Shown: positions 36,828 to 45,401, counted from the first letter of the stretch. The stretch is DNA of 64,000 bases from Martinezella calliandrae (GCF_030272695.1 NZ_JARFYN010000011.1:81653-145652); one strand, 5' to 3'. Program-made: numbers and translations. Notes: a model not told the origin generated them from the letters alone.

Positions 36828-36839
36828 GTTGATATCAAC
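36828..36839. promoter_or_regulatory. operator-like palindrome upstream of the second MarR-like gene
   Basis: Third identical GTTGATATCAAC, 14 bases upstream of the GTG start of the second MarR-like gene. Flanking bases differ slightly from the other two (GTAATG instead of GTATGG). Confidence 0.7.
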
Positions 36840-36954
36840 GTAATGTCAACAGGCTTTTTGATGCGGTTGGGGCGGGGTGCCTAATCCCTTCGCCGGCGTC
36901 GATTGCCGCGACGTCATCTGGCCGGTCCATCATTCGGCAGTCCTGCTGAGGGTT

Positions 36955-37264
36955 TTATGGGATCTCTCTCGCCCGTCGCGCCTCGTACGCTCTGAGACCG
37001 ACAAACACTGTATGCAGGACCGGCGTCTGAACACTACGAGGAGCGCGAGCGATCAAGTCCCCGATGATGTGGTCTGCTTGGATGCGTCCCTTCGACTCGA
37101 TGTCCCTGAGCATGGACGCCGTCATAGGCGACCCCTTCGCCGTCAACATGGCGAGCGTTCTTTGCTTCGCTTCCGGAGCCGGGTCATGACCGTTGGCGGT
37201 GGCGACCGCGCTGCATTCTTCAACCAGCTGCTTAACTAGTGCGGTGCCATCTGCTTCGACAATA
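36955..37264 (-). pseudogene. panE: 2-dehydropantoate 2-reductase, C-terminal fragment
   Basis: The minus strand encodes only the C-terminal domain of a ketopantoate reductase: ALVKQLVEECSAVATANGHD, then LTAKGSPMTASMLRDIESKG and QADHIIGDLIARA, which carries the conserved Lys/Ser/Asp region of the PanE/ApbA family, ending in GLRAYEARR. The N-terminal NADPH-binding half is missing; the sequence upstream is the tail of an IS481 transposase, so an insertion probably removed it. Confidence 0.75.
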
Positions 37265-37273
37265 TCGCCGATA

Positions 37274-37378
37274 GGTGTTTAGTCCCGGCATTTGATGGAT
37301 GGGATCGATGGTGAAACGATCCGGCTCCAAAGTCCATCGTCTGCAGATGAACTCGTAAAGCGTGAGGCCCTTTATCCG
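37274..37378 (-). mobile_element. IS481-family transposase, C-terminal remnant
   Basis: About 35 codons read RIKGLTLYEFICRRWTLEPD then RFTIDPIHQMPGLNT, which is the usual C-terminus of rhizobial IS481-type transposases. The expected stop after PGLNT is gone and the frame runs on into the panE fragment. The 5' side joins the end of a 160-residue hypothetical gene. Only this scar of the element remains. Confidence 0.7.
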
Positions 37379-37854
37379 GCTGCTTCTGGGAAAGGGCTTA
37401 TCGGTTTTGGTGCAGGGCCGCGCGATGTTGACGCAGACCGGACAAAGGTGCCGTCGGTCGCCGCGCGTTGTGGCTGTCTGGCTGCGCGTGCGGAAGCTGC
37501 CTTCTTGGCGGGCGCCATTTTGCCCGAACGAACTGTCGGCTTTGGCGGCCGTCGTTCTTCGGCCGCTGGTGGTGCGCCGAGCCATCGGATGATTGCATCC
37601 AGGCTCGGCCGGAGCTGCTTTTTCAGTTCTGCCGTCAACTCGGCTGCGATCTCACAGGCCTGACCGATCGTCGTCCAGTCGATATGGCCATTCAGAAGCG
37701 GTGGCGATTTCCGGTAGATAATCAAACTGGCCAGATAAGGCCGTATATTCTCCAACACTCGCCTGGATGCGATTGGAGCGATACGCAGCTCGCAGAATTC
37801 CGAAATTTTTCGCTGAAAATGACGTGATGAAAGGTCGTGTTTGGTCATGCTCAT
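37372..37854 (-). CDS. conserved-looking hypothetical protein, probably C-terminally truncated
   Basis: A 160-residue soluble protein I do not confidently recognise. The first 90 residues are helical (HFQRKISEFCELRIAPIASR, then VLENIRPYLASLIIYRKSPP), followed by a basic Ala/Pro/Lys linker. The frame ends within the junction to the IS481 scar (PKPISPFPEAAG), so a longer C-terminus may have been lost. Its ATG may be at 37854 or 37848. Function is unknown. Confidence 0.45.
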   Translation of the reverse strand: MSMTKHDLSSRHFQRKISEFCELRIAPIASRRVLENIRPYLASLIIYRKSPPLLNGHIDWTTIGQACEIAAELTAELKKQLRPSLDAIIRWLGAPPAAEERRPPKPTVRSGKMAPAKKAASARAARQPQRAATDGTFVRSASTSRGPAPKPISPFPEAAG

Positions 37855-38026
37855 TTCGTTTCTCTCGGCGTCAATGCCGAGGGCGAGCGGAAATAGGGAG
37901 CGCCCGTTAACAAAATATGTTCATGGTAAATGGTTATACATCGATCGCCGCTGCATGAATGGTGAGCTGCAGATTGTGGTGCTGAGCGATAGATGGGGCT
38001 TGCAATAGCTCATTTTTGGAATAATT

Positions 38027-38057
38027 ATGAGTTATAGAGAGGGCGGCTATAACTCAT
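38027..38057. promoter_or_regulatory. perfect palindrome overlapping the fic start codon
   Basis: ATGAGTTATAG (38027-38037) and CTATAACTCAT (38047-38057) are perfect 11-bp inverted arms around a 9-base spacer. The right arm runs into the fic ATG at 38056. A bound dimer would block transcription and translation initiation. Autoregulation by the C-terminal winged helix of the Fic protein is an attractive but untested reading. Confidence 0.65.
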
Positions 38058-39162
38058 GAAATGGAACTGGCAGAACGCCGATTGGCCAAACTTCAGGTAC
38101 GACACCGCAAGCCTGGTACCGTTGGAGCAGAAATTCTTGCAGTCTGCCGGCGAGGTTATCGGTGCTGTTCGGCATTTCAACGATGACGACAGCAACCAAC
38201 TTCGCATTGAGTTGCTGAGCGACGAAGCGGTCAGGACCTCAGAGATTGAGGGGGAATTTCTGGACCGCGTGAGTGTACAGTCATCACTCCGCCAGCAGTT
38301 CGGGCTAAACACTGATGATAGACAGGTCCGCCCCCAAGAGCGGGGGATCGCCGAGATGATGGCGGATGTCTATCGCAGCTGGCATAGGCCGCTGAGTCAT
38401 GACGGACTGTTCCATTGGCATTCAATGCTAATGGCCGGAAATCGATATATTGAAACGGTTGGTGCTTACCGCAAGCATGAAGACGCCATGCAGATTGTGT
38501 CAGGTCGATTGGACAAGCCCACAATCCACTTCGAGGCTCCCTCGTCTCGCCAGGTTACCGCTGAGATGGAGACTTTCATCGCATGGTTCAATCAATCCGG
38601 GCCAGATGGCCAAACGTCGCTTCAAGCTTTGACGCGCGCAGCAGTAGGCCATCTTTACTTTGAAAGCATACATCCATTTGAGGATGGCAACGGCCGAATT
38701 GGGCGCGCGCTCGCTGAGAAATCCCTGGCGCAAAACATAGGGCAGCCAAGCCTCATTTTACTCGCCTTCACAATCGAGAAGAGCCGGAAGGACTACTATT
38801 CCGAGCTTGAGCGTCACCAGCGCACGCTTGATATCACCGACTGGATCATTTTCTTTTCAGAAACTATCCTGGATGCTCAACGGGCGACGCTTGAGCGCAT
38901 AGATTTCTTCATTCAGAAAGCAAAATTCTATGATCGTTTTCGAGGCCTGCTGAACGAGCGGCAGGAAAAGGTAGTCGCGCGCATCTTCAAGGAAGGCACG
39001 GCAGGCTTCAAGGGCGGGCTAAGTGCCGAAAACTACATTTCGATCACAGACACATCCCGCGCTACAGCAACACGCGACCTTCAGCAACTCGTGGAGATCG
39101 GTGCACTTACGCGCACGGGAGAACGTCGGCATACCCGGTACTCGCTGTCATTGCAGAAATAA
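38056..39162 (+). CDS. Fic-domain protein (DUF4172-Fic-winged helix)
   Basis: A 368-residue protein beginning MKWNWQNADWPNFRYD, the DUF4172 N-terminal domain found on Fic proteins. The inhibitory-helix signature S/T-x-x-x-E-G is visible as TSEIEG near residue 60, marking a class II Fic protein. The catalytic loop HPFEDGNGRIGR (about residue 205) is intact, with His and the anion-binding GNGR, so AMP transfer to target hydroxyls is expected once inhibition is relieved. The C-terminal 80 residues resemble a winged helix (SRATATRDLQQLVEIGALTR). It is monocistronic, with an 11-bp palindrome over its start and no clear Shine-Dalgarno sequence. Confidence 0.9.
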   Translation: MKWNWQNADWPNFRYDTASLVPLEQKFLQSAGEVIGAVRHFNDDDSNQLRIELLSDEAVRTSEIEGEFLDRVSVQSSLRQQFGLNTDDRQVRPQERGIAEMMADVYRSWHRPLSHDGLFHWHSMLMAGNRYIETVGAYRKHEDAMQIVSGRLDKPTIHFEAPSSRQVTAEMETFIAWFNQSGPDGQTSLQALTRAAVGHLYFESIHPFEDGNGRIGRALAEKSLAQNIGQPSLILLAFTIEKSRKDYYSELERHQRTLDITDWIIFFSETILDAQRATLERIDFFIQKAKFYDRFRGLLNERQEKVVARIFKEGTAGFKGGLSAENYISITDTSRATATRDLQQLVEIGALTRTGERRHTRYSLSLQK

Positions 39163-39266
39163 ATTGCTGCTGCACCAAAGTCATTCTCTAGGTGAACGGC
39201 TGTTCGATTCTCATCAAGGCGTAGAACGCAGCGGCGTGGCGCGCGCGGAGATCTTCTGTGGACTTT

Positions 39267-39284
39267 GTAATTCATATGCATTAC
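39267..39284. promoter_or_regulatory. imperfect palindrome upstream of relB-like antitoxin
   Basis: GTAATTCATATGCATTAC is an 18-bp near-perfect palindrome (eight of nine pairs match), 27 bases before the antitoxin ATG. RelB-type antitoxins repress their own operons through such sites, so it is a plausible operator. Confidence 0.45.
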
Positions 39285-39310
39285 GACTAGCCTATTAGTT
39301 GGAGATAACT

Positions 39311-39619
39311 ATGGCTTCGAACGCACTCGTTCAAACTCGCATTGATGCTGAAGTTCGAGATCGCGCCTCTGCGGTGCTTGAGAGCATGGGTCTTACAGTG
39401 TCGGACGCAGTTCGTATCCTACTCACCCGGACGGCGAACGAGGGAGCATTACCGCTCGAACTTATATCAGGCAGCGAAGCTCACGATGCTTGGTTTCGCA
39501 GCAAGGTCCTTGAAGCGCTGAACGACACGCGACCGGACGTTCCGGATGATGAAGTCGAGGCTCATTTCGAGAAACGGCGAGCGGCAGCGCGCCTTAAAGC
39601 AGCGGCGCGCAAGTCGTGA
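39311..39619 (+). CDS. relB: RelB/DinJ-family antitoxin
   Basis: A 102-residue antitoxin. The N-terminal ribbon-helix-helix is clear: NALVQTRIDAEVRDRASAVL, then ESMGLTVSDAVRILLTRTAN, and the C-terminal half is charged and Ala-rich as expected for the toxin-wrapping region. ATG 39311 has GGAG 7 bases upstream. Its last codons overlap the toxin start by four bases (GTGA), so the pair was translationally coupled. The frame is intact although the toxin is damaged. Confidence 0.88.
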   Translation: MASNALVQTRIDAEVRDRASAVLESMGLTVSDAVRILLTRTANEGALPLELISGSEAHDAWFRSKVLEALNDTRPDVPDDEVEAHFEKRRAAARLKAAARKS

Positions 39620-39902
39620 AGCTTACCTGGTCAGCGATTGCGTTATCAGATCGAGACGCCATCTTCACCTTTATCGAGGCGGATAATCCCTCAGCTGCCG
39701 TCATGGTCGACGAACGGATCGTCGCGGCTGCTCGTCGCTTAATTGATTTTCCGGCGAGTGGTCGTGTTGGCAGAATTGCCGGGACGCGCGAACTGGTGAT
39801 ACTCCATACGTCGCAGCTTATGCTGTAACGCAATCGGCAGTTCGTGTTCTCCGCGTACTTCATGGCGCGCAGGAATGGGCTGACACTATTCCAACCAGCT
39901 AG
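39616..39902 (+). pseudogene. RelE/ParE-family toxin, frameshifted
   Basis: The GTG at 39616 begins LTWSAIALSDRDAIFTFIEA, and continues through FPASGRVGRIAGTRELVI, a RelE/ParE-type toxin. The reading frame then stops early at 39828 (HTSQLML). In the -1 frame the rest of the family C-terminus continues: PYVAAYAVTQSAVRVLRVLH, then GAQEWADTIPTS, ending at TAG 39902. The lost part is the C-terminal strand region essential for the RelE fold. A 7-base slip in a CATACGC-type repeat would explain the lesion. Confidence 0.82.
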
Positions 39903-40219
39903 GCTTCGAACATCGTGTCTGCGATCAACGGGTCGCCAGTTGGATTGTTCAAGACCACTGATACCGCAGAACTTTAAACCTTTAAACCAGCGATTCCGAA
40001 CATAAAGCTCTCAGAGATCGCCGCGTTAAGCGTTAAGCAGCAGCAAACCGTTGTTAATTGCATAGCATGAACGCGATGCCGTTTGCCTGAGAAGGGATGC
40101 CCCCCGGCTGCCAGCAGGCTTTGTAGGTCAACGTGCTTAATTTTCCAACGCCAAACATTTGTCGTGCTTAGCGCGTTTGTTAAGTTGCGGCACAATAGGA
40201 TGCCCATGGAGGTGGTCAT

Positions 40220-40393
40220 GACAACCGCCAGCGCGCCGGGATCGAGGCGGCACGAGCCGAAGGCGTCTATAAGGGCCGGAAGATAAACATTGACGACGAT
40301 GAAATCCGACGCCGCATTGCCGCCGGCGCCAGCAAAGCCAGCGTCGCGCGTGATCTCAGTGTTTCCAGGATGACTGTTTATCGAGCACGGTGA
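40220..40393 (+). pseudogene. serine recombinase (resolvase/invertase), C-terminal fragment
   Basis: About 57 codons encode NRQRAGIEAARAEGVYKGRK, then an HTH region IRRRIAAGASKASVARDLSV and SRMTVYRAR before TGA. This is the end of the catalytic E-helix plus the DNA-binding domain of a resolvase/invertase. The catalytic N-terminal domain with its Ser is absent. It is a relic of a transposon or phage. Confidence 0.72.
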
Positions 40394-40710
40394 GCGTCGA
40401 TGAGCAATCAGACGTGTGAAGCAGGCCGCCTAAATCCGCGTTCCGTCTTCGTTCTTCACTTGGCTTCGGGCCGACGGGGCCGGGTACGTGGGGCAGATTT
40501 TGTGTTTTTTACTTCCTGATTTCAATCGACGCGCTAAGCCAAAAAATCTGGCGCGCAGTTTTGATCTGAAGGTTTGAGGCCTCAGACGCGACGGGCATGA
40601 ATCGTGAGATTTGGACAAGCGTTCAGAACCGGTGACTGAGCGTATCGACGCCACTGCAATTCTCCCTACATCTTGTCGAAGCAAGCCCATCTGGCTGGGA
40701 GGAAAGCATC
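40394..40710. other. intergenic stretch, no gene recognised
   Basis: About 320 bases between the resolvase relic and the DUF2934 gene. It includes an AT-rich block near 40500-40560. No coding frame, repeat or GGAAC-type promoter with the right spacing was found. Confidence 0.5.
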
Positions 40711-41064
40711 ATGGCCGCGAACAAGCAGGAGGAGATCCGCCTTCGCGCTTACGCAATCTGGGAGAGCGAGGGGCGCCCAGAGGGGGCCGACGCACGGCAC
40801 TGGCAACAAGCCTGTGACGAATTAAACGGCGACACCGGTCATCGCATGACGCAACGGCCTCTGGATGAGATTGATCGGGATGAGGCGGCGCTGCTCCAGG
40901 GCGCAGGAGAGAATGGTGACCTCGATCAGGATAGCGGGACATCTCATCCAGCCAAGAAGAAGCTCAGGCACAAACGGTCTGCCAAATCCGCTACGCGAAA
41001 GTTGGAGATAACGGCCGCCGAAAAGTCACCGCGACAGAAAATCAAGAAGACCCAGGGGGCGTGA
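40711..41064 (+). CDS. DUF2934 domain protein
   Basis: A 117-residue protein whose N-terminus (EEIRLRAYAIWESEGRPEGA, then DARHWQQACDEL) is the DUF2934 motif, found in small alphaproteobacterial proteins, often near stress genes. The rest is a Lys-rich, low-complexity tail with no membrane segment. GGAGG lies 8-12 bases upstream of the ATG. It runs directly into the HD-domain gene, so the two are probably co-transcribed. Molecular function is unknown. Confidence 0.82.
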   Translation: MAANKQEEIRLRAYAIWESEGRPEGADARHWQQACDELNGDTGHRMTQRPLDEIDRDEAALLQGAGENGDLDQDSGTSHPAKKKLRHKRSAKSATRKLEITAAEKSPRQKIKKTQGA

Positions 41065-41069
41065 TCGCA

Positions 41070-41489
41070 ATGCAACATCTCGATCATGCCATCCACGTCG
41101 CACTCGAGGCACATGAAGGCCAAGCAGACAAGATCGGTCGGCCCTACTTTGAGCATTGTCAGCGGGTTGCACTTCTCGTTTCCGGTGAGGAGGCACAAAC
41201 AATCGCCTATCTCCACGATATTGTTGAGAAGGGGAGGGGGTGGACGTTCGACCGACTGAAGGAAGAAGGCTTCCCATCGGCGATCATATCTGCCGTGGAC
41301 GCTTTGACGCGTCGTTCGGATGAGTCCGACGCGGAGTTCATCAGGCGGGCCGCGTCCAATGCTTTGGCCCTTCCTGTCAAACGAGCCGACCTTGAGGACA
41401 ATCTCTGGCAGGCTGAGCAAACCGGCGGTGACGCTGAGAAATACCGGAGTGGCCTCGATATTTTGCGAGATAGAATGAAAGGACGCTAA
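41070..41489 (+). CDS. HD-domain phosphohydrolase, RelA/SpoT hydrolase-like
   Basis: A small (139-residue) HD-domain protein: ALEAHEGQADKIGRPYFEHC supplies the first His, AYLHDIVEKGRGWTFDRLKE the HD pair, and VKRADLEDN the later Asp region. The layout fits the hydrolase half of SpoT-like enzymes and small alarmone hydrolases. It may cleave (p)ppGpp or another nucleotide; this is inference. ATG 41070 is favoured by AGGGGG 10 bases upstream; GTG 41061 overlaps the previous stop. Confidence 0.78.
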   Translation: MQHLDHAIHVALEAHEGQADKIGRPYFEHCQRVALLVSGEEAQTIAYLHDIVEKGRGWTFDRLKEEGFPSAIISAVDALTRRSDESDAEFIRRAASNALALPVKRADLEDNLWQAEQTGGDAEKYRSGLDILRDRMKGR

Positions 41490-41610
41490 GGAACGTTCAG
41501 CATATCGCGAAGGAACGGGCTCGATGCGTTGATGAACTCCGAAAAGAAAAACGATCGCGCTCATCTCGGTGCGGCTGGACACAAACAGGTTGCCGGCCAG
41601 GCCAGGAAAT

Positions 41611-42648
41611 TTATGTGATTGCGAGGCGCGGAAGCAAAAGCCGAATGGATAGTCCTCCAGGAGTCCATGAGCGCTCGATATCAATGCTGAGGCTCTGCGC
41701 TATCCTTTTCTCCAGGACGCTTCCAAAGCCGGCAGAAGCCTGAACTGGCCCCGCATCCGTTGGTCCATTCGCTTCCCGCCAAACCAACTCGATAGCGTCG
41801 GCTGAGATAGCCGACGTGATATCGACGGATCCGTGGTCGACGGAGAGCGCTCCGTATTTTGCCGCGTTCGTCGCGAACTCGTGGAACAGGAGCGCGATAT
41901 TGGTGATCTTCGCCCGGCTTACTTCGACGTCTTCCCCGTGGAGCTCCCATTGCCGGCGGTCGTCTCGGCCGTATGGCGCAAGGATATTCGCCAGAAGTTG
42001 AAGCAGCGTGGCCGGCGGATCTTCAACGGAATGATCGGCTAGACTCGGCAATGTTATCTCGTGGGCGCGGGCCAGAGACATGAGCCTTTCCTTCATGCTC
42101 GAGGCGAGATCGCCGGGCGTGGCGGCGGTCCGGGCGGCGAGTGAAATAATGCTGCCGATGACCGCAAACAGGTTTTTTACACGGTGATGCATTTCCCGAA
42201 GGAGCAGTTCGCGATGTTCGGCCGCGCGCCTCCGCTCGGAGATGTCACGGGCGATCTTCGATGCTCCGATAATTTTGCCGCTGCCATCCCTGATCGGTGA
42301 AATTGTCAACGAGATGTCGATCAGGTTACCGTCTTTGCGACGTCTTACCGTTTCAAAGTGATCGACGCGTTCGCCGGCTTGAATGCGTGCGAGAATTGCA
42401 GGCTCTTCATCAAGACGGTCCTTTGGAATGACGATTGTGATGGGATGGCCTACTGCCTCTTCTGCGGTATATCCGAAAATTCTCTCGGCACCCTTGTTCC
42501 ATGTGGTGATGATGCCGGACAAGCTCTTGCTGACAATGGCGTCATCTGAAGATTCGACAATGGCCGCGAGAAAGGCCGCAGCATCATAGGCGGGCGGTAC
42601 TGCAGCCTCGGCGGTGGCCGGTGTTTGTCGATCACTCAAAACCATCAT
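41611..42648 (-). CDS. PAS-containing HWE-family sensor histidine kinase
   Basis: A 345-residue cytoplasmic kinase. A PAS domain spans about residues 22-140 (AIVESSDDAIVSKSLSGIIT). The phosphoacceptor block is LLLREMHHRVKNL near residue 155. The catalytic domain has HEFATNAAKYGAL and LVWREANG, the H and W-x-E that define HWE kinases, then a Gly-rich GFGSVLEKRI region. No membrane segment is visible. HWE kinases often feed response regulators of the alphaproteobacterial general stress response. No regulator gene is directly adjacent; the nearest intact ones are near 49.7-50.5 kb. Confidence 0.9.
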   Translation of the reverse strand: MMVLSDRQTPATAEAAVPPAYDAAAFLAAIVESSDDAIVSKSLSGIITTWNKGAERIFGYTAEEAVGHPITIVIPKDRLDEEPAILARIQAGERVDHFETVRRRKDGNLIDISLTISPIRDGSGKIIGASKIARDISERRRAAEHRELLLREMHHRVKNLFAVIGSIISLAARTAATPGDLASSMKERLMSLARAHEITLPSLADHSVEDPPATLLQLLANILAPYGRDDRRQWELHGEDVEVSRAKITNIALLFHEFATNAAKYGALSVDHGSVDITSAISADAIELVWREANGPTDAGPVQASAGFGSVLEKRIAQSLSIDIERSWTPGGLSIRLLLPRLAIT

Positions 42649-42873
42649 CGTCGCCCCGGTTCATGTCACAAATGCGAACTCTAGGAGCCGCCAATCCGGA
42701 ACATATCGCATTCTCATTTCGAGCCGAAGCGATTTCCTTATGCGCAACAGTCGGGCACGGCATTGGTGCACGGATCAAAGTTTCAATGTTTTTCTTCTAT
42801 GCGGCTGGTCGCAACCAGTTGATGGAAACAGATGCATAAACATAACGCCAGCCGTCGCCATCACATCGGCAAG

Positions 42874-43398
42874 ATGAAATTCAGGGTGACGAACTGGCCG
42901 GAGTATGAGGCAGGACTTCGACGGGCGTGGCAGCTTGACCTTGTGGCTGATGCCGGAGGCACTCTCCATGTGGATTGCCCACGCCGGACGACACGTGGTG
43001 GCCAGCCTTGCTACTCGGATCTGGCGATCGAGACCACTCTGATGCTGGGCACGGTGTTTGGGCTGCGGTTGCGCCAGAGCGAAGGCTTGCTTGGATCGGT
43101 GCTGCAACTGATGGGTCTGGATCTCGCCATCCCCGATCACACAACGTTGAGCCGTGGGGCGTGGACCTGGCAATCGCCCAATAGGCGGCCTGATCCCGCG
43201 GTCTCGCCCGACGGCCTTCAGGTCTACGGCGCGGGCCAGTGGCTGGAGAGTAAGCATGGCGCCCGATCGCGCCGCGGTGGGCGCAAACTGCACTTGGTGC
43301 TGACGACCGATAGCGGCGAGATCATCGCACACAGTATGACCGACCAGGACAAAAAAACGAAGGCGAGCAATTACGTCATCGTGTCCAGATATGGGTAA
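42874..43398 (+). pseudogene. IS5-family (IS903-group) transposase, internally deleted and truncated
   Basis: The product begins MKFRVTNWPEYEAGLRR and includes YSDLAIETTLMLGTVFGLRL and DHTTLSRGAWTWQ, then VYGAGQWLESKHGARSRRGG. The expected segment with the first catalytic Asp (usually LVIDSTGLK) is missing between SPD and GLQVYGAG. The N-terminal region also departs from the family after GLRRAWQL. The frame ends with KKTKASNYV and lacks the C-terminal third, including the other catalytic residues. It is a dead IS fragment. Confidence 0.78.
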
Positions 43399-43424
43399 GC
43401 ATCAGCAGTTCCTCGCGATATCGC

Positions 43425-43718
43425 CTAGACTTGACGCATGATGAGCTGACGGAGTTCGTCTTGAGAGGGTGGTCGGATGTAGATGCAGGCGTGGCGTGCA
43501 GCCTCGATGAATGCTTCTCGGGCAAAATCGCATGTCGATCTGCCTTCGACGGCTGCCAGGCAAATAGTCAGAGCATCCCGGTAAACCTCGTCTTCATCCG
43601 CAGGCCATTTGTCCATCAGACAGTCGGCCGCTTCAGTGTTGCTGCCAATGGTGCGGTATTGGCCGACGCCATGCAGCTCTACAATGACCGGATTTTGCCA
43701 AAGACCTTGATTAGGCAT
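43425..43718 (-). CDS. DUF982 family protein, copy 1
   Basis: A 97-residue DUF982 protein, a small family mostly found in rhizobia. The core GVGQYRTIGSNTEAADCLMD, then KWPADEDEVYRDALTICLAA and AFIEAARHACIYIRP is shared with a second copy at 55.3 kb. GGAGAAAGG precedes the ATG closely, and a GGAAC-N16-AGTT promoter-like site lies 20 bases upstream of the start. Function is unknown; the promoter suggests stress induction. Confidence 0.88.
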   Translation of the reverse strand: MPNQGLWQNPVIVELHGVGQYRTIGSNTEAADCLMDKWPADEDEVYRDALTICLAAVEGRSTCDFAREAFIEAARHACIYIRPPSQDELRQLIMRQV

Positions 43719-43737
43719 GACCTTTCTCCGTGCCCCC

Positions 43738-43762
43738 AACTCACGAGAAAGCGAGATGTTCC
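43738..43762 (-). promoter_or_regulatory. EcfG-type promoter for DUF982 copy 1
   Basis: Minus strand: GGAAC, 16 bases, then AGTT. This fits the GGAAC-N18-TT pattern of alphaproteobacterial EcfG/RpoE2 sigma factors. It is 19 bases from the -10 element to the start codon. Confidence 0.6.
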
Positions 43763-44318
43763 CGCAATCGCGCCGACTATCGGCCGCGTCACGCCGATGT
43801 TCCCGCGGATGAGGTGCGCATCTTGCGTCGGCAGCCGACGGCGTTGAACGCAATTTTGAGCGCAGACCCACTTTCGCCGGGAACAAATGCGGCCGCGGTT
43901 TTGTTCGAATGCCGGCTGGAAAGCGACCGCCTTCCAGCTTGTCTGCCGGCCCGCCGTTGGACCAGCTCCCCACCAGCGGCGGGTTATGGCTGTCGTTTAG
44001 AGCAAACGAAAAGGCTCCTGCATACGCGACAAAGGGGCCTCCACGCCGTCGCGGGAGAGCAGTACGGGCGAAATCAGACCTCCTTTGATCCGGCCGTAGT
44101 GCCGATGGAAACAGATGAGAAAGCGGCTGATAAACTTGACGGATGATCAAGGCGAAATCGAACGCAATGCGCGAATGCCCCCGCGGCCGGCCCGGCAGAG
44201 AAAATATGGCGTGGCAATGCGAGAGCCGGTCACAGTTGAACCGGGTCACAGACGCAGAACGCTGAACGCTAGAAGTTTGTAGTGCCAATTTTGGCTGCTA
44301 TTGCCATCGCTATCGCAA
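43763..44318. other. intergenic stretch, no gene recognised
   Basis: About 550 bases upstream of the gcd remnant. No frame resembles a known protein. An inverted repeat GCTGGAAAG / CTTCCAGC near 43916-43940 lacks a T-tract, so it is not called as a terminator. Confidence 0.45.
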
Positions 44319-45401
44319 AACTGGCCAGTATTCCACGTCGCTCGTTGCAATCGATGTCATGACCGGTAAGCCCGTTTGGCACTTCCAGACCGTGCATAAC
44401 GACGTCTGCGACTACGATCTGGGCTCCTAGGCGACGCTGGTGGATTATCCAACGAGGAATGGAGTAATCCCTGCGCTGGTATTGCCGAGCAAACGCGGCG
44501 ATATCTTTGTTTTCGACCGTCAGACCGGAAAGCCGCTGACTGGGGTAGAAGAACGGATTGTGTCGAGCCGCAACAGCGGTCAAAGACCCAGCCGTTCTCA
44601 CCTTTCCACACGCTTCGCAAGCCCGATTTGACCGAAGCAATGATGTGGGGCATGTCGCCGATCGACCAGATGATCTGCAGGATCGAATTTCGCAAGGCGA
44701 GCTACAGCGGGATTTTCACACCGCCGACATCGGATCGCTATAGCATCGAATATCCCGGCTACAATGGCGGCTCGGACTGGGGCGGCATCGCCATGGATGC
44801 CAAGCGCGGCGTGTTGATCGCCAATTACAATGACATGCCAAACTACAATCGTCTTGTCCCTCGTGCTGAGGCGGGCAAGCTCGGCTGGACCAAGTGTGAC
44901 CAGACGCGTGGCAAGATCGGTGCCGTCGAGGGCGCCGGGGATCCGCAAGCTGGCGCACCCTACGCAATCAACGTCAATGCCGGATGGCGCCTGCCCCTGA
45001 CCGGCCTTCTTTGCAAACAGCCGCCCTATGGCGGTATCCGCGCGATCGATCTGAAAACCGGCAAGACGTTATGGGATCGACCGCTCGGTCAGGCCCGAAC
45101 CAACGGACCCTTTTCCATCCCCTCAATGTTGCCGGTCGATATCGGAACGCCGAATAATGGCGGTTCGATTGTCACAGCGGGAGGCTTGATCTTTGTCGCT
45201 GCGGCGACCGACAATCTTATTCGGGCGATCGATATCAAAAACGGAAGGACGGTGTGGAGCGCAGTCCTACCTGCGGGAGGTCAAGCGACACCGATGACCT
45301 ACGAGGCGAACGGGAAGCAATATCTCGTCATTATGGCAGGCGGACATCATTTCATGGAAACGCCCATTGGCGACTCATTGATCGCATATGCTTTGCCCTG
45401 A
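44319..45401 (+). pseudogene. gcd: membrane-bound PQQ glucose dehydrogenase, C-terminal remnant
   Basis: The sequence encodes the C-terminal half of a quinoprotein glucose dehydrogenase: [40 protein letters not shown], then RKPDLTEAMMWGMSPIDQM, YPGYNGGSDWGGIA, ANYNDMPNYNRLVPR and LVIMAGGHHFMETPIGD. Two lesions are visible: TAG at 44428-44430 where the family has Gln (LGS*ATL), and a frame change near 44565 between EERIV and the PQQRSKTQPF segment. The N-terminal membrane anchor and first propeller blades are missing. From 44628 to the end the frame is open, but that part alone cannot be active. Confidence 0.85.

Noticed and set aside
43878..43904. GGAAC-N17-TGTT on the plus strand upstream of the gcd remnant
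   Set aside because: Spacing is 17 instead of the constant 16, and the only downstream gene is a 5'-truncated pseudogene.
43916..43940. Inverted repeat GCTGGAAAG / CTTCCAGC as a terminator
   Set aside because: No T-tract follows on either strand and no gene ends nearby.
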